DNA of 64,000 nucleotides from Lolium rigidum (Eukaryota; Streptophyta; Magnoliopsida; Poales; Poaceae), in NCBI RefSeq assembly GCF_022539505.1, contig NC_061508.1, forward strand, positions 38,868,256-38,932,255. The letters run 5' to 3'. A program made the translations under genes and the position numbers. Numbering within the stretch: position 1 is the first letter of the stretch; each line of letters opens with the position of its first letter. Of this stretch, positions 1 through 12,562 are shown piece by piece. The notes below the pieces were generated by a model. That model saw only the letters and a program-made list of their open reading frames with translations, did no database searches and was not told the origin of the DNA.

Positions 1-1315
1 CGCCACAACAGGGCGGCGCGGCCCGAGTGCCGGCCGCGCGGCCCCGGCGTGTGGGGCCCTCGTGTGCCCCCCGACTTGCCCTTCCGCCTACTTAAGGTCT
101 TCGTCGCGAAACCCCCGCACCGAGAGCCACGATACGGAAAACCTTCCGGAGACGCCGCCGCCAATCCCATCTCGGGGATGCGAGAGATCGCCTCCGGCAC
201 CTCGCCGGAGAGGGGAATCATCTCCCGGAGGTCTCTTCATCGCCATGATCGCCTGCCGATCGATGTGTGAGTAGTTCACCCCCGGACTATGGGTCCATAG
301 CAGTAGCTAGATGGTCGTCTTCTCCTCATTGTGCTATCATGTTAGATCTTGTGAGCTGCCTATCATGATCAAGATCATCTATTTGTAATCCTTCATGTTG
401 TGTTTGTTGGGATCCGATGAATATTGAATACTATGTCAAGTTGATTATCAATCTATCATATATGTTATTTATGTTCTTGCATGCTCTCCATTGCTAGTAG
501 AGGCTCGGCCAAGTTGATACTTGTGACTCCAAGAGGGAGTATTTATGCTCGATAGTGGGTTCATGCCTCCATTGAATCCGGGACAGAGTGACGGAAAGTT
601 CTAAGGTTGTGGATGTGCTCGTTGCCACTAGGGATAAAACATCGATGCTTTGTCTAAGGATATTTGTGTTGATTACATTACGCACCATACTTAATGCAAT
701 TGTCTCGTTGTTTACAACTTAATACCGGAGGGGGTTCGGATGATAACTCTGAAGGTGGACTTTTTAGGCATAGATGCATGCTAGATAGCGGTCTATGTAC
801 TTTGTCGTAATGCCCCGATTAAATCTCATAGTACTCATCATGATATATGTATGTGCATTGTTATGCCTTCTTTATTTGTCAATTGCCCAACCGTAATTTG
901 TTCACCCAACATCCGCTATCTTATGGGAGAGACACCACTAGTGAACTGTGGACCCCGGTCCTATTCTTTACATCTGAAATACAATCTGCTGCAATTGTTC
1001 TTTGTCGTTCTTCGCAAACAACCATCATCATCCACACTATACATCTAATCCTTTGTTTACGAGCAAGCCGGTGAGATTGACAACCTCGCCGTTACGTTGG
1101 GGCAAAGTTCTGTGATTGTGTTGTGCAGGTTCCACGTTGGCGCCGGAATCCCCGGTGTTGCGCCGCACTACACTCCTCCGCCATCAACCTTCAACGTGCT
1201 TCTTGACTCCTACTGGTTCGATTAAACCTTGGTTTCTTACTGAGGGAAACTTGCTACTGTGCGCATCACACCTTCCTCTTGGGGTTCCCAACGGACGTGT
1301 CAACTACACGCATCA
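1..1315 (+). repeat. 3' part of an LTR, TGATACGTC-type family, cut by the window edge
   Basis: This segment matches, in the opposite orientation and over almost its whole length, the solo LTR at 28092-29687, so both are copies of one family. A TATA-like box (TACTTAAG, about 88-96) lies in the GC-rich promoter part. The copy ends CACGCATCA at 1315. On its far side the minus-strand Gypsy pol resumes as a readable frame, so this LTR interrupted that element. Its left end and internal region are outside the window. I do not assign a family name. Confidence 0.8.
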
Positions 1316-1356
1316 GTACGCTCAGGGTAGGCCGGATCCAGCACGATGTCCTTTGT

Positions 1357-4300
1357 TTATTTTGTTGGGTTGAACGTAGGTGTGCCCAAGTTTGCACTCA
1401 TTGCCGCTAAGCTCAACTGTGAGGACTGAGCCAGCGCAACCGCAGTTTGCATCCTCCTCTTTTCCTCTGCAATCACCAGCGATTCTGCCAGATTTGATCC
1501 GGCGGAAGCAGTTTCCAGCGAAATCTTGTAGTTTCCTACCACAGTTAAGGGTCCACGAGGTGCCGGCATCTTCATCTTGAGATAGGCCGTGTGAGTCGAG
1601 GCCATGAAAGCTGCCAATGCCGGTCTCCCCAGCAACGCATGGTAAGGACTATCTAAGTCCACTACCTCGAACTCAATGTTTTCAACCCGGCAATTGTCAC
1701 GTCCTCCAAACGACACATCCACCCGGACTTTTCCCACTGGTGCGCAGGACAATCCCGGAACGATTCCGTGGAACGTTGTACGAGTCGGCTGAAGCATGTT
1801 TTCTGTTATGCCCAGCGTATGCATGGTGTGCCAGTACATGATGTTTATGCTGCTCCCATTGTCTATCAGCACCTTGCTGAATCTGACTCGAGTCGTTGGC
1901 CCCTGCATGATTGGGTCCAGGACAAGAGCATAACCACCCGGATTAGGCATTACCTTGGGGTGATCCTTGAACGACCAGGAGATCTCTTGATCTGACCACA
2001 GCATGTATTTTGGTATTGCCGGCATCACCGCGTTCACCTCCATGGAACGGCGATGTAGGCTTTGCCTGTCTGTTGGCTCAGTAACGAACACAACACAGCA
2101 CACATCCGGATCCTTGTAAATGTTCCGACCCAAAGGTGCCAGTGGAGGTGGTTGGCCATTGCCTTCTCCCACCTGATGGACTTGCTGGTACTGCTGCCTG
2201 TTTGGCTGAGGCTGTACCGGTAGAGCATTTGCTCTGGTAAGCGGTGGTGGTGGTGGTAGTTGATGCTGATGTAGCATATCGTGAGATGGTGGTAGCATCG
2301 TGGAGCACCCTTGTGCCTGCGCGTCTTTTACTGCTCCCTTGAGCATCAAGTACTTGGTCCAAGAACAGTCCTTCGTCAAATGATTCGACGGGTGAGCCGG
2401 ATTCGGAGTGTGCCACCGGCAAGGTTGATCCATCGCAGCTTCCATGGTATATTTCACAGGTTCCTGCCAATTCTTTTTCTGGCACCAGGATTTCTTTTCG
2501 ACCCATTGCTTCTTAGGACCCGCCCATGGCTGCGATTCGGTTCTTTGCCTCTCGATCGCCGCCGGCCTCGTAGTTCTCTTGTACAAGACAGCAACTCCGT
2601 CGCGGACCGTATCTTCGATCCGGGAAATCTTCCCTTCTTTTGTTGTTCCGGTTATCCCGGTGTTGCTCTTGGCGCTGCTGAGGCGGGTTTGATTGTTCCG
2701 GATCAGCTTGTACCGCCGGTTGCAATGGGTCTCCCAATGCATAGTTATCTGCCACACGTATCATCTCCGCCAGAGTTACCGGCATGTTCCGCTGCAGCTT
2801 TTGCCACAACGGTGAACCTCTGCGGCATCCATTGCAAAACCAAGCAATGGCTTGTGCCTCTATCACCCCTTCGCAGGAGTTTCTCGTGGAGTTCCACCGG
2901 GCCAGGTAGTCCCGGTCTGTTTCCCGCGGGCGCCGTACGCACAAAGCGAGCTGTCGAGGCCTCGTTGGGCCTCCGGTATATGCTGCTGAAGTTACTCACA
3001 AAAGCCTCCTCAAAGTCCAACCAACCGTTTATGCTTCCTGCCGGCAAGTTGTTCAGCCAGAGTCGTGTCGGTCCCACCAGGAATGATGGTACAATTCTCA
3101 CGGCCCAACGCCGGTTTCCTCCTCCAGCTACGGTTCCTCCGCCACCAGCGACGTATACCGCGGTCACGTAATCCGCGAGCCAATCTTCCGGCTTAGTGGT
3201 GTCATCATATGTTTTCGTGTCACAGGGCAACTGGAAGTTGCGAACTGGTGGTTCCTCTTTCATGATCCTTGGACCAAAACATTTTGACCCGGAGGACCTT
3301 CTGCCTCGATCATTTTGACAAATACACTCTATCCAGACGGTGCCTCGCATCCCGTTCTGGCAGGTATCTTTCCCCCAGGCGTTCTCCCAATGGGTTCCGG
3401 TGTGCCGTGAGTCTTGTTGAATCAGCTTCATCGTAGTGTTCTGGTGCCGCGGCCCTTGCCTGCCGGTACCTCGGGGGAAGCATTTCCTCCTCCTCATACG
3501 CTGCCCTTGCAGCTCGATAATTTTGCCCGGTTTCATATCTACCGGCATGATTGTTTCCGGCATAGCCTCCTTTGGCGTAGCCTCGATCTGCCCCTTGGCT
3601 TTTTCTACCGGCATCGTGTTGCCCGGCTTGTTGTTTTCCGGCAAGAACCGGATCATACACAGTCATCTGCTGCGCATTCATCTCTTTTTCTCTTCTTCTG
3701 TCCGGATGGGGGGACGATGCCTGCCCATGGGATTTGCTTCCGGCATTCTTTGTTGAACGCACAGATTTTGAGGCCACAGCCTTGTTCAACTTAGCAAGCT
3801 GCTCAGCATTCTGCTTCTCAATTGTTTCTAGCAAATCTCTAACGCGCTCTTGCTGTTTTGCCAAAGCTTCTCCGGAAAGCGATTCGCACAGCTCTACTGC
3901 AACCTTAGCAGCTTTTATGGTTTTATCCGGGCTACTGTACTTAGGCTTCTCTACGATGCTCACAGATGCAGAGGTACTTTTGCCGGCAAGAACTTCCTTA
4001 CGCAAATCCTGATCTAGATTGTGAGCCTTAAGCTGGTTTTCCGGCATCCTAGCGGCATGAGCGCTAACTGAAGCAAAGCCATGGGCAGCGTTATACTCAC
4101 GTAGGGTTAGGTTTAGCTCGCGTTGCGCCCGGACGATGTCGGCGCCGTTCGCGAGCAGCTTCTGGCGTTGCGCCTCCAGCTCCGCCTGAGCCGCTGCCGG
4201 GTCGATGTTCTATGCGATGGGCGTCGCCAGCACGTTCATCGCCGCTTGGAGTGGTGTCTCCGGTGGTGCGGACGATGCTCCCGTAGCGCCTGCGTCGCGC

Positions 4301-4704
4301 TCCAGCGGTGGCTTGGCCGCACGGGTCGATGCCGCGCGGCCGACACCTTCGTCCACAGCCTCCTTGGCAGTGCCAACCGCGCCAGTCATCATCACCTCCA
4401 CGCTGCCGGCAGCGCGGCCAGCGCAGAGCCACCTTGGCGGATCCGGCGCCACCAGCACCGGCGAGAGGCGCTGGCGCACAGGGACGGTGCCGAAGTAGAC
4501 ACGGTGGCTACCGAACTCGATGACGCGGCCGTTCTTGGGGAAGATGCCGCCGTTGGCGAAGCAGCCCGCGTTGTCGTTGATGAAGTCCATGGAGTAGAGG
4601 CGCTGGACGAGCGCAAATACCATCCGCTCACCGGCGACCTCAAGGATGCCCGCCCGAATGTGAACTCCAGCAAGCGCCACTTCATGCCCCACGGTGGGCG
4701 CCAA
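1357..4704 (-). pseudogene. Gypsy gag-protease polyprotein, broken by frameshifts
   Basis: Gag packages element RNA and the retropepsin cleaves the polyprotein. On the minus strand the reading moves through several frames: an N-terminal part (4704-4210), a charged linker (4047-3310), the gag core with a WLNNLPAGSI-type motif (about 3240-3000), and a second gag part with a DYLARW motif (2944-2513). The last frame, 2757-1357, is 466 aa. It carries a CRWH...H...C zinc-binding-like cluster and an aspartic protease with LIDNGSSINIMY, where the usual DTG is DNG. It ends in a stop at 1357, although recognisable pol text continues beyond that codon to the LTR at 1315. At least three frame changes make this copy non-coding as read, though some could be sequence error. 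Confidence 0.75.
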
Positions 4705-4705
4705 C
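4687..4705 (-). other. Primer binding site of the minus-strand Gypsy element
   Basis: On the minus strand GTTGGCGCCCACCGTGGGG directly follows the CA end of the LTR at 4706. A TTGGCGCC core next to the 5' LTR is the usual tRNA primer site arrangement in plant Gypsy elements. Confidence 0.8.
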
Positions 4706-5426
4706 TGTCATCGTGGTGAACTGACAGATGCCATAGGATGGCTTAAGTTGGGGCCGAATGGGCGCTAGAGGATTCGGGGGAGGGTTTTGGTTGGATTGGA
4801 TGAACTTCCGGATGGTTTCCTCAAGAACTCAGCCAAAGGCAAAGGTAGAAGAAGAAACACACAAGGAAGAACTCTGCTCTAGATTTTTCTCTTCATTGAT
4901 CTCCACAGGGTACAGGTTTTTTGCATATTAGGTGACTTACTAGCTTGATCGTCCCGCGTTCGGGTGTGCCCCCTCTCCTTATATAGGGGAGAGGGTGGCT
5001 TACAAAGGAAGAAACCCTAATGGCATCTTTGACTAGACAAACTACTTTACAAAGTTACTTTAATCATAAGTGACGCCGGGGTCTTCTTTAATCAGGGAGG
5101 CTGACGTCCTCCGGCTTCTTTTAGCGTCACCTTCCTCTTTGGCACCAGGGCTTCGTTTCAAGCTACTTTGCTTTGCTCATCCTTGTCCTCTAGCTCTGGA
5201 GAGAATCTTTGACCAGTCTTGCCTACGTGCTACAGTGCACTTCTTACCGGTAGCCCGGTGTCTTCTTTACCTGGTTCCGGTATACCCCTCTTGGGGATAC
5301 CGGCTTAGCTTTACTTAGCCAAACACTTAACTTCGTGCTCCGGTATAAACATTAAACCGGTATCTTGATGGCTCAAACCATCCGATTTGGCATGCCTTTG
5401 GCATACCGGGGGTCATCCCCCCAACA
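4706..5426 (-). repeat. 5' LTR of the minus-strand Gypsy element
   Basis: On the minus strand the LTR runs from TGTTGGGGGGATGACC at 5426 to GATGACA at 4706, so it has TG...CA ends and is 721 bp long. A TATA box (CTATATAAGG on the minus strand, near 4977-4987) is the likely transcription start region. The right side joins a Copia integrase frame exactly at 5427. The matching 3' LTR is not in the window. Confidence 0.8.
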
Positions 5427-6806
5427 ATGCCTTTGATAAACCAGCTGTGGCTAACATGGAATTCACCAAGTCAGTCAGCGTGCAGTTTTTCCTCTCGGCA
5501 ACCCCGTTTGATTGGGGCGAATAGGGAGGCGTCCTCTCATGAATAATGCCATGTTCCTCATAGAATTCATCAGATATTTTAGGAAAATATTCACCACCAC
5601 GATCCGATCTAAGACGCTTGATCTTTCTCTCTAGTTGATTTTCACCTTCGGCCTTATAAATTTTAAAGTAATCTAAAGCTTCATCTTTAGTTCGCAACAA
5701 ATAAACATAGCAAAATCTAGTCGCATCATCAATCAATGTCATGAAATATCTCTTTCCACCTTTTGTCAACACACCATTCATCTCGCATAGATCAGAATGT
5801 ATGAGTTCTAGAGGTGCCAAGTTTCTCTCCTCGACCACCTTGCGAGGCTTCCGAGGTTGCTTTGATTGCACACAACTATGGCACTTAGAACCTTTGGCAA
5901 TGGTGAAATTCGGAATTAAACTCAAACTGGATAGCCGAGACATTAAACCAAAATTAATGTGACATAAACGAGAATGCCAAACACTGGTATCATCACTAAC
6001 ATTGCCACAAATATGGTTCACAGACTTATTACTGAAATCCGAAAGTGAAAAGCGGAACAAGCCTCCGCACTCATTACCTTTACCAATAAATTTTCCAAAC
6101 TTGGAAACAACAACTTTATTCGACTCTAAAACAACCTTAAACCCATCTCTGCATAGAAGGGAGCCGCTAACGTGATTCTTGTTCAAAGTAGGGACATGTT
6201 GCACGTTCCTCAACTGCACGATCTTCCCCGAAGTGAACTTCAAATCTACTGTGCCAACACCACGAACAGAAGCATGTGACACATTCCCCATCAAGACGGA
6301 AGAATCTCGGGCGACCCATCAGCATTGCTAGCGGTCACTGTGTTGACTTGCCTCGCCTTTTTCTTGCGGTCTGCCCTCTCTGGACAGTCCTTAGAAAAGT
6401 GGCAAGTCTCTCCACAGGTAAAGCAGCTCAGATTTGCTTTGTTTATCATCTTCTTCTTCTTGAAGGTTGTAGTCTTCATAGGCTTATTGAAGGAGGGCTT
6501 GTTATTCCCTTTATTCTAGTTGTAGGGTTTCTTCTGCACCATGTTGGCGCTAGACTGACCCTCTCCTTTCTCAGTAGTATCCTTAGCCCGAGCTTTCTCC
6601 TCAACATCAAGAGACGCTATCAGATTTTCAACTGATATCTCTTGTATCTTGTGTTTGAGAGTTGTGGCAAAGTTCCTCCATGAAGGGGCAACTTAGCAAT
6701 GATGCATCCAGACACAAACTTGTCAGGTAAGGCACACTTAAGGAGTTCAAGCTCTTTCGCAATGCACTGTATCTCATGAGCTTGTTCGACTACAGAACGG
6801 TTGTTA
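5427..6806 (-). pseudogene. Copia gag to integrase remnant with protease centre deleted
   Basis: Minus-strand reading gives the end of gag (6806 down to about 6620), a CCHC zinc knuckle (CFTCGETCHFSKDC, about 6430-6390), then the GAG-pre-integrase and integrase core (6294-5427) with WHSRLCHINFG, HSDLCE, RSDRGGEY and a third catalytic Glu in NGVAERKN. Between 6291 and 6294 the text jumps from the spacer after the knuckle to the region past the protease active site, so the segment that should hold the Asp-Thr-Gly centre is missing. The gag end is cut by Copia A at 6807 and the integrase end by the Gypsy LTR at 5426. This is one of the oldest layers here. Confidence 0.85.
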
Positions 6807-8585
6807 TGTTGGAGATATGCCCAAGAGGCAATAATAAAGTGGTTATTATATATATTTATGATTATGATAAATGTTTGCATACCATGCTATAATTGTATTA
6901 ACCGAAACATTGATACATGTGTGTTATGTAAACAACAAGGAGTCCCTAGTAAGCCTCTTGTATAACTAGCTTGTTGATTAATAGATGATCATCGTTTCAT
7001 GATCATGAACATTGGATGTTATTAATAACAAGGTTATGTCATTGATGAATGATGTAATGGACACACCCAATTAAGCGTAGCATAAGATCACGTCATTAAG
7101 TTCATTTGCTATAAGCTTTCAATACATAGTTACCTAGTCCTTCGACCATGAGATCATGTAAATCACTTATGCCGGAAGGGTACTTTGATTACATCAAACG
7201 CCACTGCGTAAATGGGTGGTTATAAAGGTGGGATTAAGTATTTGGAAAGTATGAGTTGAGGCATATGGATCAAGAGTGGGATATTGTCCATCCCGATGAC
7301 GGATAGATATACTCTGGGCCCTCGCGGTGGAATGTCGTCAAATTAGCTTGCAAGCATATGAATGGTTCATAAGAGATGACATACCACGGTACGAGTAAAT
7401 AGTACTTGTCAGAGACGAGGTTGAACGAGGTATAGAGATACCGATGATCAAACCTCGGACAAGTAAAATATCGCGTGACAAAAGGAATCGGTATCGTATG
7501 TAAATGGTTCAATCGATCACTAAGTCATCGTTGAATATGTGGGAGCCATTATGGATTTCCAGATCCCGCTATTGGTTATTGGTCGCAGAGAAGTCTCAAC
7601 CATGTCTGCATAGTTCACGAACCGTAGGGTGACACACTTAAGGTTTGATGTCGTTTAAGTAGATATGGAATATGGAATGGAGTTCGAAGTTTTGTTCGGA
7701 GTCTCGAATGGGATCCAGGACATCACGAGGAGTTCCGGAATGGTCCGGAGAATAAGATTCATATATAGGAAGTCATTTTCTAAGTTTGAAAATGATCAGG
7801 TGCATTTATGGAAGGTTCTAGAAGGTTCTAGAAAAGTCCGGAAGAAATCACCATGGAAGGTGGAGTCCCGGAGGGACTCCACCTAGCATGGCCGACCAGC
7901 CTAAGGGAGGAGGAGTCCCAGGTGGACTCCACCCCATGGTGGCCGGCCACCCCCCAAAGAAGGGGTGGGAGTCCCACCTTGAGTAGGAGTCCCACCTTGG
8001 GTAGGTTTCCCACCTTATGGCAAGTTTTTGTGTTGGGGTCTTATTCGAAGACTTGGACTACAACTCTTGGGGGTTCCACCTATATAATGAGGAGCAAGGG
8101 GAGGGGGCCGGACACACCAAAGCCCTCTTGGCCGCACCCCCTTAGTGGCCGGCGCCCAAGACTCCCCTCTCCCCAAACCCTAGCGCCCATCCTCCACATA
8201 CTACTCCCGCAACGCATAGGCGAAGCCCTGCCGGAGTTCTCCACCACCACCGCCACCACGCCGTCATGCTTTCGGGATTCCGAGGAGGATCTACTACTTC
8301 CGCTGCCCGCTGGAACGGGGAGAAGGACGTCTTCATCAACACCGAACGTGTGACCAAGTACGGAGGTGCTGCCCGACTGTGGCACCGTCAAGATCTTCTA
8401 CGCGCTTTTGAAAGCGGCAAGTGATCATCTTCTGCAACAACGAGATCTAATCTCGTAGGCTTTGGAAATCTTCAAGGGTTAGTCTCGTGATCCCCTCGTT
8501 GCTACCATCTTCTAGATTGCATCTTGGCTTGGTTTTCGTTCTTGCGGTAGGAAATTTTTTGTTTTCTATGCTACGAATCCCATCA
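6807..8585 (+). repeat. 5' LTR of Copia A
   Basis: It starts TGTTGGAGATATGCCC and ends CCCATCA, 1779 bp, a normal length for this lineage. The preceding TGTTA (6802-6806) would be its 5-bp target copy. A TATATAAT box at 8081-8088 is the likely promoter. The sequence is closely similar to the LTRs of Copia B. Confidence 0.88.
8081..8088 (+). promoter_or_regulatory. TATA box in the Copia A LTR
   Basis: TATATAAT lies about 500 bp before the LTR end, at the same place as in Copia B (43212-43219). This is the expected place for the U3 promoter in this lineage. Confidence 0.6.
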
Positions 8586-8586
8586 G

Positions 8587-8599
8587 TGGTATCAGAGCC
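8587..8599 (+). other. Primer binding site of Copia A
   Basis: TGGTATCAGAGCC is complementary to the 3' end of initiator tRNA-Met, the standard primer site of this lineage. It follows the LTR end by one base. Confidence 0.88.
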
Positions 8600-9784
8600 G
8601 TGTCTATGCATAGATTGGTTGCACGAGTAGAACACAATTGTTTTGTGGGTGTTGATGCTTTATTGTCTTCAGTTCGTGTACTTTGCATCTTTGTGGTATA
8701 GTGGGATGAAGCAGCTCAGGCTAACTTTACATGACCGCATTCATGAGATTTGCTCCACGCTCGACATGCAACTTGTATTGCATAAGTGGCTTTGTGGGTG
8801 TTTGTATCTCCCACTATAGTGAAGATCCAATTTACTCTTTCTATTGACAACACTAGTATCACCGTTGTGGTTCATGTTCGTAGGTAGATTGGATCTTACT
8901 CGAAAACCCTAAACCACGTAAAATATGCAAACCAAAATAGAAGACGTCTAACTTGTTTTTGCAGGGTTTGGCGATGTGATATGGCCATAATGTGATGATG
9001 AATATGTATGAGATGATCATTATTGTATTGTGGCAACCGGCAGGAGCCTTATGGTTGTCTTTAAATTTCATTATGAGTAGTATTTCAAAGTAGTTGTAAT
9101 AGTTGCTACATGGAGAACAATCATGAAGACGGCGCCATTGACCTTGACGCTACGCCGACGATGATGGAGATCATGCCCCGTTGATGATGGAGATCATGTA
9201 CGTGCTTTGGAGATGAAGATCAAAGGCGCAAAGACAAAGGGGCCATATCATATCACATATGAATTGCATGTGATGTTAATCCTTTTATGCATCTTATATT
9301 GCTTAGATCGCGACGGTAGCATTATAAGATGATCCCTCTCACTAAATATCACGATAATAAAGTGTTCATCCTTAGTAGCACCGTTGCTAAGACATGTCGT
9401 TTCGAAGCATCTCGTGATGATCAGGTGTGATAGATTCTACATGTGCATACAACGGGTGCAAGCCAGTTTTGCACACGCGGATACTAAGGTTGCCTTGACG
9501 AGCCTAGCATGTATAAACATGGTCTCGGAACACGGGATACCGAAAGGTAGAGCATGAGTCATATGATTCATATGATGAACACTTTGAGTGTTCGCCTTTG
9601 AAGTTACATCTTGTCTCGTGATGATCGGACTTGGTGTAGTGGATTTGGTTCGTGTGATCACTAAGACAATGCGAGGGATATTGTTTTGAGTGGGAGTTCA
9701 TCTAGTTTAATTTTGTAGAATTAAAATTTGAACTCAATTTGTCATAAACTTAGTCTAAACTCTTGCAAATATATGTTGTAGATC
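8600..9784 (+). other. Untranslated leader of Copia A
   Basis: About 1.2 kb between the primer site and the gag start. It is collinear with the leader of Copia B (43730-44913) and has no long ORF. I see nothing else in it. Confidence 0.7.
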
Positions 9785-10240
9785 ATGGCGTCCCCATCAA
9801 TCAATTTTAACCAGTTCCTAGAGAAACAAAAAGCTTAAAAGCAATGGTAGCAACTTCACATACTGGTTCCGTCATGTGAGGATCTTCCTCAATGGCGGAA
9901 ATCTGCAATATGAGCTTGATGCACCGCTAGGTCCCCCAATATCACCTGCAGTATCCGAGGACGAAAAGAATGTTTACGAGACTCGGGTGACTCGGTACTC
10001 TCAAGTTCAGTGTGTCATCCTGTGCAGCCTAGAGGCGGAGCTCCAAAAACGTTTTGAGCACCACGACCCTTATGAGCTGGTCAATGAGCTGAAAACGATA
10101 TTTCAAACTCATGCGGCCGTGGAAAGCTATGAGGCTTCGAAGCACTTCTTTGGCTGTATGATGGAAGAGGGCAGCTCCGTTAGTGAGCACCTGCAAGCTA
10201 TGTCCGGGCACGCGAAGAAGCTCAGTGACTTGGGGATAGT
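9785..10240 (+). pseudogene. Copia A gag, first part
   Basis: The ATG at 9785 matches the start of the Copia B gag at 44914 (MASP...INFNQFLE). A small indel near 9830 shifts the frame. From 9876 the frame is open and carries the retrotransposon gag text RIFLNGGNLQYELDAPLG and later KRFEHHDPYELVNELK. The frame is cut after LSDLGIV by the solo LTR at 10241 and resumes at 16445. Confidence 0.85.
10236..10240 (+). other. Target duplication ATAGT of the giant solo LTR
   Basis: ATAGT at 10236-10240 is repeated at 16440-16444. Removing the insert plus one copy restores the gag frame as seen in Copia B (45361 onward). Confidence 0.9.
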
Positions 10241-11337
10241 TGTAACACCCCAAATTTCAAAACAAAGAGAAAATGAATTTCCTTTTTCCAAAAATGAGAA
10301 CCAACAAAAACTTTTCTTACTTTGAGTGCTATGCATAGTGCTCATACCTAATACTTGTGTTTTGCCATGATGAGTGTTATTATGCTTATGTGATAAACCC
10401 TAAAACCCTAAAGTAATCAAGTGAAGATCACAAACCCAATAAAATAAAAGAGAAAGAAATCAAATAAGAAAAACCCTAAACCTTGATCTTCTCAAATACA
10501 AATGGATCTATTTTGAGAAACCAAAATAAAGAAAAAGACATATATAGGCATATAGCCCTAATAGGTAAATCTTGAACCCTACCTTTATTATTTTTGCTAA
10601 ATGGTGGTGAACCATTGTGAACCTCACTAAACCCTAGACCTCATCTCTCTTGTCACCAATCTTTGAAAAACCAAAATAAGAAGAGGTGATCTTAAATAAG
10701 AAAAAGGGGCATATGCAAGCCCATGGCTACTTTGTGTAAATACTAAAACTTTGTTTGCTTACCTTGTGTAGATGATTGGAAATACCTCAACACACTCAAC
10801 CAAGTACTTACCAACCAATTTAAGTGAGAATTAAAATAAAATCAAAGATATGCATAAAGGTATATGTGGCACTTAGCCAAAACAATAAATCTTGACCTAG
10901 TCACTCACATTGTCCTAAAATGGTGTGAACCTTTTACCCAACCTAATCTAACACCAAATACACCTCACTCTTGTCAAAATGAAGCAAAGAAAAATAAAAT
11001 AATAAGAAGTAGAAAATCACAAAACCCTCACATATGGTTTATGCCATTTTTCCAAATCTTTGACCTAGACCAATTTGGCCATCATCATTAGTTGTATTAT
11101 GTTACTAAACACTTATTACAACTTTTGGAATCAAATAAACACAAATCAAATCAAATTTAAACTCAATTGGTGAACACATAGAATAATGGTCAAATCTGTC
11201 TTTTATAGTCTGGTCACCACTTTGAGCCTCTATATTTCAAGATTTCTAAACTAAACAAATTCAAATCTTTGCATGCCATCCAAGTACTCATCAAGGTGAA
11301 CATTTTCTGTAAAGATCATCACCCCAAATTCTTTTTG

Positions 11338-12462
11338 GATCAAGAGATAGGATCAAGCAAAGAGGAGACCTTGAAACATAGGCAAGATTCACAATTTTCA
11401 AAATGTGATCAAATCTTGTCAAACCTTGACCACCAATTGACCTAGCCATACTCCCCTGACCCAACCCTACCTAGCCCATGCAAGAGATCGACATGGACAC
11501 GACCAAAACCTGGTTGGCCATGGCCATGCCGATCCCGTTCTACCTCGACACCCTCCCCTCTCATCTCTGCCTCTCCACCCTTCACCACCTTGCCAAACAC
11601 GACGCCAAAGATCTCCTGGATCCGTCCATACTCGCCATTGACCACGAGGACGCCGACAGTCGCCGGAGATCGCGCGCCCAGGACGGCCAGGACATGCCGA
11701 TGACGTCGCCGCAGTACCCGCCGCGGACGTCACTGGCCACCTGCCGCCTCGCCAGCACACGCTCGCCCTGTACCTCCTCTCGACGCCTTGAGCATCACCG
11801 TGCCACCGCGGACGTGCCAGACACGTGCGCGACCACTGCCCTTGCCCGCCGTCGCCGGAGACAAGGACGGAATCCCGCCGCATCCGCGCCAGTACACGCC
11901 ATCGCCCGACCGTCGTACGCCTCGCCGTACCTCGCCATTAATGCCCCAAGGACCGCCGTGACGTCGCCTACCTCCTGCGCACCTTCCTCGCTCCTTCGCC
12001 GCTGTGGACCGACGACCCCGCCATTGACCTCGCCCGCGCCCCGCAGCACCTCGAACGCCTATAAAAGGAGAGCTCATCCTCCTCATCTGAGCACGCCAAT
12101 CGACTTCCCTCCCTCCTCTGAGCCTCCTCGCACTCTCTCCCCTCAACATTGCGCACCACCGCCGTTCAATTGCACCATCGCCGCCCGTGCTCCGCCGCAG
12201 AAGCCGCCGGAGCTAGAAGCCACCCCAGGACCTGCGACTTGTTCGAGAAGCATCACCGTCGTCGACAACCTCCTCCTGCCTCGTCGCCGACGCTCGCCGG
12301 AGTCCCTGCTCGCCGTCGACCCCCGTGCCTCGCCGCGCCAGTAAGCCCTCTCGTCGGAGGAGACGACGATCGTGCGCCGCACGATCGCGTTGTAATCCAA
12401 CGGCCGTCCCTCCCCGTACCGATTCGGGGTTAGTGAGCCGCCGACGAGGCGGGACCCGCGCG
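11338..12462 (+). repeat. Direct duplicate, copy 1, ending at a sequence gap
   Basis: This 1125-bp stretch starts TGGATCAAGAGATAGG and is repeated almost exactly at 12563-13686. Copy 1 stops at the gap and copy 2 begins right after it. This is the pattern of two contig ends that overlap but were joined with N. Confidence 0.9.
12059..12068 (+). promoter_or_regulatory. TATA box of the giant LTR (first copy)
   Basis: CTATAAAAGG follows a strongly GC-rich stretch; the second copy is near 13287-13296. A TATAAAA box at this point sets the likely transcription start of the LTR on the plus strand. Confidence 0.5.
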
Positions 12463-12562
12463 NNNNNNNNNNNNNNNNNNNNNNNNNNNNNNNNNNNNNN
12501 NNNNNNNNNNNNNNNNNNNNNNNNNNNNNNNNNNNNNNNNNNNNNNNNNNNNNNNNNNNNNN
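12463..12562. other. Assembly gap, 100 N
   Basis: Exactly 100 N, a placeholder length. The flanks are the same sequence, so the true gap here may be zero or negative. Confidence 0.98.

Larger units (their letters stand above)
1316..5426 (-). mobile_element. Gypsy LTR retrotransposon, 5' part (LTR, primer site, gag, protease), truncated
   Basis: Reading on the minus strand, the element starts at 5426 with a 721-bp LTR, then a primer site at 4705, a leader, gag and protease. It is cut at 1315 by another LTR just after the protease. Reverse transcriptase, RNase H and integrase are therefore not in the window. It sits inside an older Copia remnant whose integrase is cut at 5427. The LTR start TGTTGGGGGGATGACC resembles abundant Triticeae Gypsy families, but I do not name one. 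Confidence 0.8.

Noticed and set aside
2311..3171. Long plus-strand frame (286 aa) opposite the Gypsy gag
   Set aside because: It is the complement of a recognisable gag region and shows no domain; the minus strand carries the coding text.
11478..12344. 288-aa Pro/Ser/Arg-rich frame in the GC-rich LTR block, and its copy at 12922-13671
   Set aside because: GC-rich sequence lacks stops in several frames on both strands; the frame is not kept through the small differences between the two copies and has no known domain.
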